A stretch of 15,755 nucleotides of DNA from Hyphomicrobiales bacterium. GTDB lineage: Bacteria > Pseudomonadota > Alphaproteobacteria > Rhizobiales > Aestuariivirgaceae. Shown piece by piece: positions 1 through 8,122 of the stretch. The DNA lies in assembly GCA_025356765.1 (NCBI GenBank), contig JANXRO010000077.1, forward strand, positions 1 to 15,755, read 5' to 3'. A program made the position numbers and the translations under genes. Numbering within the stretch: position 1 is the stretch's first letter; every line of letters starts with the position of its first letter. Below the pieces are notes generated by a model. The model was given only the letters and a program-made list of their open reading frames with translations. It searched no databases and had not been told where the DNA came from.

Positions 1-804
1 TTAATCGTGGGTCTCACTGCCGCAAAAGCCATCTCCGTTGCACGCAAAATTCCATTTTTTGCTATTAATCATTTAGAGGGCCATGCGCTTACGCCTAGGC
101 TTTTGAACACGTGCGAATTTCCATATTTGTTGTTGCTGATATCGGGAGGACACACGCAATTCCAATTGGTGGAAGGTGTGGGCAAATACACGCGCCTTGG
201 CACAACCATTGATGATGCCTTGGGCGAAGCTTTCGACAAAGTGGCCAAGCTTTTGGGCCTGAATTATCCCGGCGGCCCAAATGTTGAAGCTTGGGCCAAA
301 GCCGGACATTCAGAACGGTTTGATTTTCCGCGGCCTCTGAAAGGCAGAGACGATTGTAACTTTTCGTTTTCTGGCCTTAAAACTGCCGTGCGCGAAACCG
401 TGCACAAATTGGGCACACTGACAGAGCAAGATAAAGCTGATGTTTGTGCATCGTTTCAGTTGGCGGTGGCTGAAACATTAACCGATCGACTGGCGCGGGC
501 TTTTGCAATGTTTCGTTTGCGTGCTCACTCGGCAAAGCCAACTTTGGTTGTGGCCGGCGGCGTTGCTGCCAACGCAAGATTGCGCGACGTTTTTGAGCTT
601 CAATGTGCACGCCACGGCTTTGCATTGAACGTGCCGCCATTTCATCTGTGTACTGACAATGCGGCAATGATTGCATGGGCGGGAGCTGAGCGAATGGCTT
701 TGGAACTTGCCGATCAGCTTGATTTTGCGGCAAGGCCCCGTTGGCCGCTTGATCAGGTTTCGGCACCACTTTATGGCCACGGGCGATTAGGGGCCAAAGC
801 CTGA
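1..804 (+). CDS. tsaD: tRNA N6-threonylcarbamoyladenosine transferase TsaD (5' partial)
   Basis: TsaD transfers the threonylcarbamoyl group to A37 of ANN-decoding tRNAs (t6A) in the cytoplasm, working with TsaB and TsaE. The reading frame is open from base 1, and the GTG at base 7 is an internal codon. By comparison with E. coli TsaD, whose metal-binding HMEGH lies near residue 111, roughly 85-90 N-terminal residues lie outside the window. Visible family motifs in order are the metal-binding HLEGH, SGGHTQ, FSFSGLKTAV, VAGGVAANARLR and the C-terminal TDNAAMIAWAG, all intact. The TGA stop shares one base with the gpsA start, which suggests co-translation. Nothing suggests a pseudogene. TsaB and TsaE are not in the window. 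Confidence 0.96.
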   Translation, partial: LIVGLTAAKAISVARKIPFFAINHLEGHALTPRLLNTCEFPYLLLLISGGHTQFQLVEGVGKYTRLGTTIDDALGEAFDKVAKLLGLNYPGGPNVEAWAKAGHSERFDFPRPLKGRDDCNFSFSGLKTAVRETVHKLGTLTEQDKADVCASFQLAVAETLTDRLARAFAMFRLRAHSAKPTLVVAGGVAANARLRDVFELQCARHGFALNVPPFHLCTDNAAMIAWAGAERMALELADQLDFAARPRWPLDQVSAPLYGHGRLGAKA

Positions 805-1697
805 TGAAAATCACGATCATAGGCCAAGGCGCTTGGGGCAGGGCGCTGGGGTTTGTGGCCAAAACTGCTGGCCATGATGTGGAATTCTGGTCAAGGCAAA
901 ATCAAAATCAAAGCGCATTGTCTCAGTCAGATGCGGCCATATTGGCCGTACCTGCTCAGGCCATGCGTGAAGTTTTGCGCCAACTGAAATTAAGCTCTCC
1001 ACTCATTTCAGCCGCTAAAGGCTTGGAACAATCCACCGGAAAAACGATGGCAGAACTGGCTAAAGAGCTTGTGCCAAATTCTGAATTCTATGCTCTTTCA
1101 GGCCCAAGCTTTTCTGCTGATGTTATGGCAAGTCTGCCCACGGCTGTGGCCCTTGCTGGCGATGACTTGGCCAAGGCCAGCCACTGGGCAAAGGCTTTAA
1201 GCTTGCCCACATTTCGTATCTATCCTTCTGATGACATCAAAGGTGTTGAAATTGGTGGCGCTATGAAAAATGTTCTGGCCATTGCGTGTGGAATTTCTGA
1301 TGGGCAACGCTTGGGCGAAAGTGCCAGAGCCAGTTTGGTTACACGCGGCTTTGCTGAACTTGTGCGCTATGGAAAAAGGCTTGGCGCAAAACCTGAAACC
1401 TTGATGGGTCTTTCAGGCTTTGGTGATTTGCAATTAACCTGCAGTAGTTTGAAATCACGCAATTATAATTTCGGCTATAATGTGGGTAAAGGGTTTTCTG
1501 TCGCTGAAGCCTTGGCGGCATCTGCGGGGGTTGTCGAAGGTGCACCCACTGCTATCATCGCGCAAAAATTAGCCAAACACCACAATGTTGAAATGCCAAT
1601 TGTTAGCGCCGTGGCCGCCATTGTTGACGGCAGCTCAAATCCGAGTGATGAAATTCTAAAACTATTAAGCCGCCCAGTTCGCGTTGAAAATCAATAG
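804..1697 (+). CDS. gpsA: NAD(P)-dependent glycerol-3-phosphate dehydrogenase GpsA, short form
   Basis: GpsA reduces dihydroxyacetone phosphate to sn-glycerol-3-phosphate for phospholipid synthesis. The 297-residue product opens with the dinucleotide-binding GQGAWG (residues 8-13). It also carries AAKGLEQ with Lys72, SGPSFS (99-104), GGAMKNVLAI with the catalytic-type Lys155, and the C-terminal GLSGFGDLQLTC and KSRNYNFG blocks. It is shorter than usual (about 320-340). The loss appears to lie at residues 30-43: WSR runs almost straight into DAAILAVP, whereas family members normally have some 30 more residues there, including an N...LP-type stretch. The frame is uninterrupted, so this is an in-frame deletion or lineage variant rather than a frameshift. 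The start ATG overlaps the tsaD stop by one base. Confidence 0.94.
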   Translation: MKITIIGQGAWGRALGFVAKTAGHDVEFWSRQNQNQSALSQSDAAILAVPAQAMREVLRQLKLSSPLISAAKGLEQSTGKTMAELAKELVPNSEFYALSGPSFSADVMASLPTAVALAGDDLAKASHWAKALSLPTFRIYPSDDIKGVEIGGAMKNVLAIACGISDGQRLGESARASLVTRGFAELVRYGKRLGAKPETLMGLSGFGDLQLTCSSLKSRNYNFGYNVGKGFSVAEALAASAGVVEGAPTAIIAQKLAKHHNVEMPIVSAVAAIVDGSSNPSDEILKLLSRPVRVENQ

Positions 1698-1707
1698 GAA
1701 ACTTAAA

Positions 1708-1998
1708 ATGCTTTATGCTCTTTTATGCACTGACAAACCCAACAGCACAGATCTTCGCGCCACGATGCGGCCAGATCATTTAGCCTATCTTGCAAGCTTA
1801 GGCGATGCTTTGAAATTTGCTGGGCCGTTTTTGGATGATGCACAAAGCCCCATCGGAAGCTTAGTAATGATTGAAGCCGATGATCGCAAGGCTGCCGAAC
1901 ACCTTGCCAAGAACGACCCCTATAATATTGCGGGCCTGTTTCAATCAGTTGAAATTAAAGCATGGCGCTGGGCTTTGAAAAACCCGGACGTAAAATGA
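1708..1998 (+). CDS. YciI family protein
   Basis: This is a 96-residue ferredoxin-fold protein of the YciI/YCII-related family. The family's exact function is mostly unknown; members have a putative active-site His/Asp pair. Family landmarks are MLYALLCTDKPN at the N-terminus, RPDHLAYL, AGPFLDD, GSLVMIEADD, and the C-terminal DPYNIAGLF with VEIKAWRW. An in-frame ATG at 1684 exists inside gpsA, but the ATG at 1708 is preferred because AGGAA lies about 8 bases upstream and the family N-terminus begins there. The gene follows gpsA by 10 bases, and its TGA overlaps the next start. I recall tsaD-gpsA-YciI-EVE as a recurrent alphaproteobacterial order. The co-location says little about substrate. 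Confidence 0.9.
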   Translation: MLYALLCTDKPNSTDLRATMRPDHLAYLASLGDALKFAGPFLDDAQSPIGSLVMIEADDRKAAEHLAKNDPYNIAGLFQSVEIKAWRWALKNPDVK

Positions 1999-2417
1999 TG
2001 GCGAAGTGGCTTTTCAAATCAGAGCCTGATGTGTTCTCGTTCCCCATGCTTCAAGCCAAGGGCAAAGCCGGCGAAGAATGGACGGGAATTCGCAATTATC
2101 AGGCCCGCAATAATATGCGAAAGATGCAATTAGGTGAGCAGGGCTTTTTCTATTATTCCAACATTGGCAAGGCCGTGGTTGGCGTTGTTGAAGTGTTCAA
2201 ACTTATCCACCCTGATTCAACGGCTGACGTTCCGGCATGGGAATGTGTTGATCTGCGCGCCGTTGCAGAGTTGCCGAAGGCGGTGACGTTGGATGAAATT
2301 AAACTTGAAGCCGTATTGAAAAATATGGTGCTGGTGGTAAATTCACGCCTGTCTGTCCAGCCTGTGACGGATAAAGAATGGAGCCATATTTGTAGAATGG
2401 CAGGCTATCTTCCTTAG
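1998..2417 (+). CDS. EVE domain-containing protein
   Basis: This 139-residue protein is a single EVE (DUF55, PUA-like) domain, related to the human thymocyte nuclear protein 1 family. EVE domains are thought to bind modified bases in nucleic acid; the ligand of these stand-alone bacterial proteins is not known to me. The diagnostic N-terminus is MAKWLFKSEPDVFSF. It is followed by EWTGIRNYQARNNMR, the GEQGFFYYSN strand and a VVGVVEV segment. Two adjacent ATG codons (1995 and 1998) are possible starts. I chose 1998 because family members begin with M-x-x-W-L-x-K-S-E-P, but 1995 would add only one Met. The start overlaps the YciI stop (ATGATG), and the stop is one base before the next start, so it is a middle gene of a tight operon. 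Confidence 0.9.
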   Translation: MAKWLFKSEPDVFSFPMLQAKGKAGEEWTGIRNYQARNNMRKMQLGEQGFFYYSNIGKAVVGVVEVFKLIHPDSTADVPAWECVDLRAVAELPKAVTLDEIKLEAVLKNMVLVVNSRLSVQPVTDKEWSHICRMAGYLP

Positions 2418-2418
2418 T

Positions 2419-3051
2419 ATGGATCACTCGAGTTTTATTCGTCAGCACACGGAGCTTTTATCACCTCCACTTGTGCCAGAAGTGAAGCTTCATCTTGCCC
2501 ATGAAGCTATTCCGATTTGGCAGAAAACTGAAGATGAGTTGGGTGAACTTGGGTTGCCGCCGCCGTTTTGGGCTTTTGCTTGGGCAGGAGGACAAGCTTT
2601 GGCGCGTTATATTTTAGACAATCAAGAATTTGTAAAAGGCAAAACTGTGCTTGATATGGCATCGGGCTCTGGCTTGGTGGGAATCGCGGCCATGCTGGCG
2701 GGTGCAAAATCTGTGCTTGCTGCAGACATTGACGAATTTTCAATCGCCGCAATTGAACTTAATGCAAAAGCCAACACCTGCACACTTGCTACAACCGCAG
2801 ACGATTTGTTGAAAAATGATGCAGCAGAATTTGATGTGATTTTAGTTGGTGATATGTTTTATGAAAAAACCACAGCCGAACGTTGTCTGGCATTTTTGAA
2901 AACATCCAAAGCCCAAATCTTGATTGGCGACCCCAGCCGCAGCTATTTGCCCAAAGAGCAGCTGCAAAAAATTGCGACTTACAATGTTCCAGTATCGCGA
3001 GATTTGGAAGACGCTGAAATTAAGCAGACTTCAGTTTGGAAGTTGGCATAG
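2419..3051 (+). CDS. Class I SAM-dependent protein-lysine methyltransferase, ETF-beta/METTL20-like
   Basis: This 210-residue protein has a seven-strand methyltransferase fold. SAM motif I is VLDMASGSGLVGIAA (about residues 79-93), with an acidic loop in AADIDEFS. It matches the ETF-beta lysine methyltransferase (METTL20) group rather than generic methyltransferases: PPFWAFAWAGGQALARYILDN, the family hallmark GDMFYE, ILIGDPSRSY, and a C-terminal TSVWKL. From memory, the Agrobacterium relative methylates both ETF-beta and ribosomal protein L7/L12, so these are the most likely substrates (inference). Similar sequences are often labelled nicotinamide N-methyltransferase-like or PrmA-like. The ATG follows the EVE stop by one base. 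Its 3' end overlaps the convergent transporter gene by 32 bases. Confidence 0.85.
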   Translation: MDHSSFIRQHTELLSPPLVPEVKLHLAHEAIPIWQKTEDELGELGLPPPFWAFAWAGGQALARYILDNQEFVKGKTVLDMASGSGLVGIAAMLAGAKSVLAADIDEFSIAAIELNAKANTCTLATTADDLLKNDAAEFDVILVGDMFYEKTTAERCLAFLKTSKAQILIGDPSRSYLPKEQLQKIATYNVPVSRDLEDAEIKQTSVWKLA

Positions 3052-3913
3052 AATTATTGAAATAAAGCGCTGCCATCAAAATCAACATCGCAACCCAAAG
3101 CCAAATGTCGTTTGATCCGCCAAAAAACAGCATGGCAAAAATAACCGCCGCAGGTGTCGAAACATAAACGGCTTGCACTGTGTAGACCGCACCTTTTTCG
3201 CGGATCAAAGTGAAATAGGCCACACGTTCCAAAACCCACATGGCAATGGCGGCAACCAAACTGGCAATCACAATCCACGTTGGCGCAACGTTAAAAACGG
3301 GGGGTGCAAACCAAAGCATGAAGGGCACGATGATCAGCCCAGACCAAATCGACTCTGCCATTCCGATTACATAGATATCAGCACCTTCAGGCAGATAATT
3401 ATGCGTATACCAATTATAGCCAGCATAGAGAAATGGGACCAAAAACGAAATCAACAGCCAGCCGGATATTTGCCCGCCCATTGGGCCTTCGCGCGTTAAA
3501 ATGAGTATGGCGCTGGAACACAGCCCCAAAACAATGGCGATCAGATGCCTGGAATCTGGCTTCTTTTGTGCAAGGGCCAAAGTCAAAACATAATTCACCA
3601 GGGGCGACGTTGATATTACAATTGCCAAATCTGTTGGTGGCACATGGCCTGCCAGAAAGATGTTCAAACCGAAAGGCAGGTTGATCAACAACCCACAAAA
3701 AAAACCATAGATATGAATACGTTTTGCAGAAAGTTCAGGTTTGCCTTGCGCCCAAGCCAAAAGCCCCATGAGCAAACCAACACCCAAACCGGTGACAATC
3801 AAAACATGGGAAACCGGAACAGCCTGAATGCTCCACAGTTTATAAAGTGAAGGTGACAAGCCCCAGAACAGCCCCAGAGAGATGAAATAAAAAAAATGTC
3901 GCAGGTTGCCCAT
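3020..3913 (-). CDS. DMT family (EamA) transporter
   Basis: This is a 297-residue inner-membrane protein with about ten hydrophobic segments arranged as two EamA repeats. It starts MGNLRHFFYFISLGLFWG, with GLFWGLSPSLYKL in the first helix and characteristic helix ends such as STSPLVNYVLTLALAQKKP in repeat one and VYVSTPAAVIFAMLFFGG in repeat two. DMT transporters export metabolites, amino acids or toxic compounds, and the substrate cannot be read from the sequence. The frame stays open 49 codons further upstream, but that segment is hydrophilic, Cys- and Arg-rich, and overlaps the acs promoter and start. The ATG at 3913, with a weak GGA upstream, is therefore preferred. The gene is divergent from acs and overlaps the upstream methyltransferase tail to tail. 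Confidence 0.88.
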   Translation of the reverse strand: MGNLRHFFYFISLGLFWGLSPSLYKLWSIQAVPVSHVLIVTGLGVGLLMGLLAWAQGKPELSAKRIHIYGFFCGLLINLPFGLNIFLAGHVPPTDLAIVISTSPLVNYVLTLALAQKKPDSRHLIAIVLGLCSSAILILTREGPMGGQISGWLLISFLVPFLYAGYNWYTHNYLPEGADIYVIGMAESIWSGLIIVPFMLWFAPPVFNVAPTWIVIASLVAAIAMWVLERVAYFTLIREKGAVYTVQAVYVSTPAAVIFAMLFFGGSNDIWLWVAMLILMAALYFNNSMPTSKLKSA

Positions 3914-3934
3914 AGTGTTCCGATGATTTGCCCT

Positions 3935-3963
3935 TCGACAGAGTGTTCCACACAGGCTATAAA
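3935..3963 (+). promoter_or_regulatory. Predicted sigma70-type promoter of acs
   Basis: A TCGACA box (3935-3940) and a TATAAA box (3958-3963) are separated by exactly 17 bases. Each matches the sigma70 consensus at five of six positions. A start site near 3970 would leave a leader of about 27 bases before the TTG start, containing the AGGGGAG ribosome site at 3983-3989. It lies in the divergent gap between the transporter and acs. This is prediction from sequence only. Confidence 0.5.
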
Positions 3964-3996
3964 AATGCAAAACGAAAAGCTTAGGGGAGAAATATT

Positions 3997-5940
3997 TTGA
4001 CCAGTAAAGTCTATGCCGTGCCTGCTGCTTGGAAAAAAACGGCTTTTGTAAATGAGGCATCTTACAAAAAAACCTATGCTGAATCAGTGAATGAACCCGC
4101 GAAGTTTTGGGCCAAGGAAGCCAAGCGCATTGATTGGTTCAAATTTCCCAAAAAGATCAAGAATACCAGCTTCGCTTATCCTGATGTGTCCATCAAATGG
4201 TATGAAGATGGCGTCCTTAACACCTCTTATAACTGCATTGATCGGCATTTAAAAAAGCGCGCCAACCAAACCGCCATCATCTGGGAAGGTGACAACCCAT
4301 ATGACGATAAAAAAATAACCTATCAACAGCTGCATGATGAAGTGTGTCGCTTTGCCAATGTTTTAAAAAAACATGGCGTTAAAAAAGGTGATCGCGTCAC
4401 AATCTATTTGCCCATGATTTTAGAGGCCGCTTACGCGATGTTGGCCTGTGCCCGAATTGGCGCCGTCCATTCGGTTGTCTTTGGTGGGTTCTCACCTGAA
4501 AGTTTGGCGGGCCGCATCGACGATTGCCAATCAACATTTGTAATCACCGCAGATGAAGGCATTCGCGGCGGCAAAAAAATTCCATTGAAAGCCAACACAG
4601 ATGCAGCCTTAGCCAAAACCAAGGCGGGTGCCAAAGTTCTTGTCATTCGCCGCACGGGCGCTCCGGTAAACTTTGATCCGAAACGCGATATTTGGTTTCA
4701 CGAAGCAGCAGCAAAAGTTTCTGCTATTTGCAAGCCCGAAAAAATGAAAGCGGAAGACCCGCTGTTTATTCTTTACACATCAGGCTCCACCGGAAAGCCC
4801 AAAGGCGTTCTTCACACAACGGGCGGTTATGCGGTGTATACGGCCAGCACGTTTCACTATGTGTTTGATTATCGTGATGGTGATATTTTTTGGTGCACGG
4901 CAGATGTGGGTTGGGTGACTGGCCACAGCTACATTGTCTATGGCCCCTTGGCCAATGGTGCCACCACATTGATGTTTGAAGGCGTGCCCAATTTCCCGGA
5001 TTATTCGCGCTTCTGGGAAGTTATTGATAAACACCAGGTGAGCATTTTTTATACTGCGCCAACCGCACTTCGTGCCCTGATGCAACAGGGCGATGCACCT
5101 GTTAAGAAAACCTCGCGCAAGTCTTTAAGGCTTTTGGGTTCGGTGGGTGAGCCCATAAACCCCGAGGCGTGGGAATGGTACCATCGCGTGGTGGGCGGTG
5201 GGCGTTGCCCGATTGTGGACACGTGGTGGCAAACTGAAACGGGCGCGTGTTTGATGACGCCGCTTCCCGGCGCACATAAGCTGAAACCAGGCTCAGCCGC
5301 AAAACCGCTGTTTGGAATTCAGCCAGCACTCGTCGATGATAAGGGTCAGTTTTTGGAAGGGGCCACATCTGGAAATCTTGTCATTTTGGATTCGTGGCCG
5401 GGCCAGATGCGAACAGTTTATGGCGATCACAAACGTTTTGTTGAAACTTATTTTTCAACATACAAAGGTATGTATTTCACTGGAGACGGCTGCAAGCGCG
5501 ATGAAGATGGCTATTATTGGATCACCGGTCGCGTGGATGATGTGATCAACGTTTCCGGCCACAGGTTGGGCACAGCTGAAGTGGAATCAGCCCTTGTCGG
5601 TCATCACATGGTTTCTGAAGCCGCCGTTGTGGGATATCCGCATGATGTGAAAGGCCAAGGCATCTATTGCTATGTTACCTTGATGAAAGGTGTTGAGGGC
5701 GATGATGCCTTGCGTAAAACCTTGGTTGAACATGTGCGCAAAGATATTGGCCCCTTTGCTTCGCCCGATAAAATCCAGTTTGCGCCAGGTCTGCCGAAAA
5801 CGCGTTCAGGCAAGATCATGCGCCGCATTTTGCGAAAAGTGGCAGAAGATGATTTTGGCGCGTTAGGAGACACGTCAACTCTGGCTGATCCAACTGTTGT
5901 GGATGATTTAATCGCCAATCGACAAAATCGAAAAGCATGA
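3997..5940 (+). CDS. acs: Acetyl-coenzyme A synthetase (AMP-forming)
   Basis: Acs activates acetate to acetyl-CoA through acetyl-AMP in the cytoplasm. The 647-residue length matches the family (E. coli 652). It shows the N-terminal KVYAVPAAWKKTAF block, the P-loop-like YTSGSTGKPKG near residue 259, DTWWQTETG with the acyl-pocket Trp near 410, and the hinge region YFTGDGCKRDEDGYYWITGR. The C-terminal RSGKIMRR contains the catalytic Lys at about 606, which in relatives is inactivated by reversible acetylation. The start is TTG: no ATG occurs in frame for over 100 codons, the family N-terminus begins exactly here, and a strong AGGGGAG lies 7 bases upstream. No actP or acetyltransferase gene is adjacent. 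Confidence 0.97.
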   Translation: MTSKVYAVPAAWKKTAFVNEASYKKTYAESVNEPAKFWAKEAKRIDWFKFPKKIKNTSFAYPDVSIKWYEDGVLNTSYNCIDRHLKKRANQTAIIWEGDNPYDDKKITYQQLHDEVCRFANVLKKHGVKKGDRVTIYLPMILEAAYAMLACARIGAVHSVVFGGFSPESLAGRIDDCQSTFVITADEGIRGGKKIPLKANTDAALAKTKAGAKVLVIRRTGAPVNFDPKRDIWFHEAAAKVSAICKPEKMKAEDPLFILYTSGSTGKPKGVLHTTGGYAVYTASTFHYVFDYRDGDIFWCTADVGWVTGHSYIVYGPLANGATTLMFEGVPNFPDYSRFWEVIDKHQVSIFYTAPTALRALMQQGDAPVKKTSRKSLRLLGSVGEPINPEAWEWYHRVVGGGRCPIVDTWWQTETGACLMTPLPGAHKLKPGSAAKPLFGIQPALVDDKGQFLEGATSGNLVILDSWPGQMRTVYGDHKRFVETYFSTYKGMYFTGDGCKRDEDGYYWITGRVDDVINVSGHRLGTAEVESALVGHHMVSEAAVVGYPHDVKGQGIYCYVTLMKGVEGDDALRKTLVEHVRKDIGPFASPDKIQFAPGLPKTRSGKIMRRILRKVAEDDFGALGDTSTLADPTVVDDLIANRQNRKA

Positions 5941-6009
5941 AGCAAAAACCCCTTGTAAAATCTGTTTTAGATTCCTAACTAGTTTGTAATGAACAATTAG
6001 GATGTGACA

Positions 6010-6645
6010 TTGCTCAACCTAGGTATTTCGCCTGACGCGCTCATCGCTTTTTTTAAGGTGGTGATGATTGATCTTGTTTTGGCGGGCGATAATGCAATCG
6101 TGATCGGCATGGCGGCTGCTGGTTTGCCCAAGCCATTGCGCGCCAAAGCTATTTTGGTTGGCATTGCGGCAGCAACTATTCTTCGTATTCTTTTTGCAAT
6201 TGTAGCGATTCAACTTCTCAAACTCATTGGCTTGGTTTTGGTCGGCGGCTTTCTGTTGTTATGGGTCTGTTGGAAAATGTGGCGCGAGCTGCGCCAAGGC
6301 CACCAGAGTGATAATGTCCCAGCTGAAGGCGATGTGAGCACTACAGCACCACACAAAACATTTGCTCAGGCGGCTATGCAAATTGTGGTTGCTGATATTT
6401 CAATGTCGCTCGACAACGTGCTGGCTGTGGCTGGTGCGGCGCGCGAACATCCGATGGTGTTAATTTTTGGGTTAATTTTGTCGATTGCGTTGATGGGCCT
6501 TGCAGCATCATTTATTGCCAGAATTCTCAACAACCATCGCTGGGTGGCCTATGTGGGCCTTGCGATTATCGTTTATGTATCCTTTGACATGATTTTCCGC
6601 GGCAGCATGGAAGTGTGGCCCCATGTTTCCAACATGATCAATTGA
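6010..6645 (+). CDS. TerC family integral membrane protein (YjbE-like)
   Basis: This inner-membrane protein of about 211 residues belongs to the TerC/Alx superfamily, implicated in metal ion (notably manganese) handling. Two related halves each carry the signature acidic motif: IDLVLAGDNAIVIG (Asp21, Asp27, Asn28) and ADISMSLDNVLAVAG (Asp129, Asp135, Asn136). A hydrophilic loop, rich in polar and charged residues, separates them. There is no in-frame ATG near the N-terminus. GTG at 6004 is possible, but its only Shine-Dalgarno (AGGA, 5999-6002) would be one base away. TTG at 6010 sits 7 bases from it and is preferred. The 3' end overlaps glpK tail to tail by 8 bases. The metal specificity is inferred from the family only. 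Confidence 0.88.
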   Translation: MLNLGISPDALIAFFKVVMIDLVLAGDNAIVIGMAAAGLPKPLRAKAILVGIAAATILRILFAIVAIQLLKLIGLVLVGGFLLLWVCWKMWRELRQGHQSDNVPAEGDVSTTAPHKTFAQAAMQIVVADISMSLDNVLAVAGAAREHPMVLIFGLILSIALMGLAASFIARILNNHRWVAYVGLAIIVYVSFDMIFRGSMEVWPHVSNMIN

Positions 6646-8122
6646 GCAGTTTTCGAACCGCGTCTTGCCAGCCTGCATATTTTTGATCACGCAACGCTGG
6701 CTTCATTTTTGATTTGAATTGCTTTTCGCGTTTCCATTGTTTTGCAAATTTTTCAGGCGGTGGCAAAAGCTCTGCTTGCAGGCCTGCAAGATAAGCCGCA
6801 CCCAAAGCAGTTGTTTCCAAGATCTTTGGCCGATCAACGGGCGCGTCCAGAATATCGGCCAAAAATTGCATGGTATAATCTGATGCAGACATGCCGCCAT
6901 CAACCCGCAACACCGTGCTTCTCGCTGTTCCCCAATCTTTTTTCATGGCTTCCAAAAGGTCGCGTGTTTGATAGCACACGGCTTCAAGGGCGGCTTTAGC
7001 CAATTCCTTATTGGTTGTGCCGCGCGTTAAACCAAATAATGCGCCGCGCGCATCGGCGTTCCAATAGGGGGCACCCAAACCCACAAATGCGGGAACGAGA
7101 TAAACCTGCTGCATGTCATCTGCAGCCTTTGCTAAGGCACTTGTTTCTTGCGCAGATTTCACCACCTTTATTCCATCACGCAACCACTGCACGGCGGCAC
7201 CTGCAATAAATATTGCGCCCTCAAGCGCATAGGTTCGCTTGCCGTTGAGTTGATAGCCAATCGTGGTCAGCAATCGATTGTGTGATGGAACAGCGTTCTC
7301 GCCCGTATTCAACATGGCAAAACACCCAGTGCCATAAGTTGATTTTAGCATGCCGGGTTTAAAGCAAGCTTGGCCGATCAGGGCCGCGTGTTGATCCCCA
7401 GCCACGCCACCAATAGCAATCGCCGCACTAAAAATTGACTTATCAACCACGCCAAAATCATCAGCACAGTTTTTAATTTCAGGCAAAATTGCGCGCGGCA
7501 CATTAAGGTGGCCCAGCAAAGCATCATCCCATTGGCCGTTATGAATATTGCAAAGCAATGTGCGAGATGCGTTGGTCGCATCGGTTGCGTGCACTTTGCC
7601 ACCTGTCAGCCGATAGATCAAAAAGCTGTCAATCGTGCCAAAACAAATATCGCCTGCCTCCGCTTTTTTGCGAGCACCTTTAACGTGGTCCAGAATCCAA
7701 GCAATTTTCGTTCCCGAAAAATAGGGGTCAAGCACCAAGCCTGTGCGTTGGGTGAAAAGGGGTTCCAGCCCATCAGCCTTTAATTTTGCACAAACATCCG
7801 CAGTGCGCCGATCCTGCCATACAATTGCTTTGTGAATGGGCTTGCCGGATTTCCGATCCCACAACACGGTGGTTTCACGTTGGTTGGTAATGCCGATTGA
7901 TCGAATTTCGCTGGGTTTTATATGGGCTTTTTTGATAGCCGCTTTGGCTGTGGACAAAACACTTGCCCAAATTTCTTCTGCATCATGCTCAACCCAACCG
8001 GAGTTCGGATAATATTGTTTAAACTCCTTCTGGCTCACCGCCTTCACATTTAATTTCGCATCAAACACAATGGCTCGTGTCGATGTTGTACCTTGATCAA
8101 TGGCCAAAATATAATCAGGCAT
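6638..8122 (-). CDS. glpK: Glycerol kinase GlpK
   Basis: GlpK phosphorylates glycerol to glycerol-3-phosphate with ATP in the cytoplasm. The 494-residue product (E. coli 502) has the FGGY-kinase phosphate loop DQGTTSTR (residues 9-16), WVEHDAEEIW, ITNQRETTVLWDR, IVWQDRRT, the catalytic-Asp block GVAGDQHAALIGQ, KSTYGTGCF, and the C-terminal LRVDGGMSASDYTMQFLAD. An in-frame extension upstream runs inside glpD and is Lys/Arg-rich, so the ATG at 8122 (MPDYILAIDQG) is the proper start. That ATG overlaps the end of glpD by 8 bases, and there is no clear Shine-Dalgarno, which suggests translational coupling. Its product is the substrate of GlpD. No glycerol facilitator (glpF) or GlpR-type regulator is adjacent. 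Confidence 0.97.
   Translation of the reverse strand: MPDYILAIDQGTTSTRAIVFDAKLNVKAVSQKEFKQYYPNSGWVEHDAEEIWASVLSTAKAAIKKAHIKPSEIRSIGITNQRETTVLWDRKSGKPIHKAIVWQDRRTADVCAKLKADGLEPLFTQRTGLVLDPYFSGTKIAWILDHVKGARKKAEAGDICFGTIDSFLIYRLTGGKVHATDATNASRTLLCNIHNGQWDDALLGHLNVPRAILPEIKNCADDFGVVDKSIFSAAIAIGGVAGDQHAALIGQACFKPGMLKSTYGTGCFAMLNTGENAVPSHNRLLTTIGYQLNGKRTYALEGAIFIAGAAVQWLRDGIKVVKSAQETSALAKAADDMQQVYLVPAFVGLGAPYWNADARGALFGLTRGTTNKELAKAALEAVCYQTRDLLEAMKKDWGTARSTVLRVDGGMSASDYTMQFLADILDAPVDRPKILETTALGAAYLAGLQAELLPPPEKFAKQWKREKQFKSKMKPALRDQKYAGWQDAVRKLLN

Noticed and set aside
377..862. 161-codon open frame on the minus strand across tsaD
   Set aside because: It is antisense to a strongly conserved gene, has no recognisable motif, and its composition (Pro, Gln, Arg rich) is that of a shadow frame.
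3914..4060. N-terminal extension of the DMT transporter (49 extra codons)
   Set aside because: It would run through the acs promoter, ribosome site and first codons, and the extra residues are polar, Cys- and Arg-rich, not membrane-like.
5941..6009. Promoter or terminator between acs and the TerC gene
   Set aside because: AATCT/AGATT forms only a weak AT-rich 5-base stem without a T-run, and the best -35/-10 pair (TTGTAA, TAACTA) matches consensus poorly.
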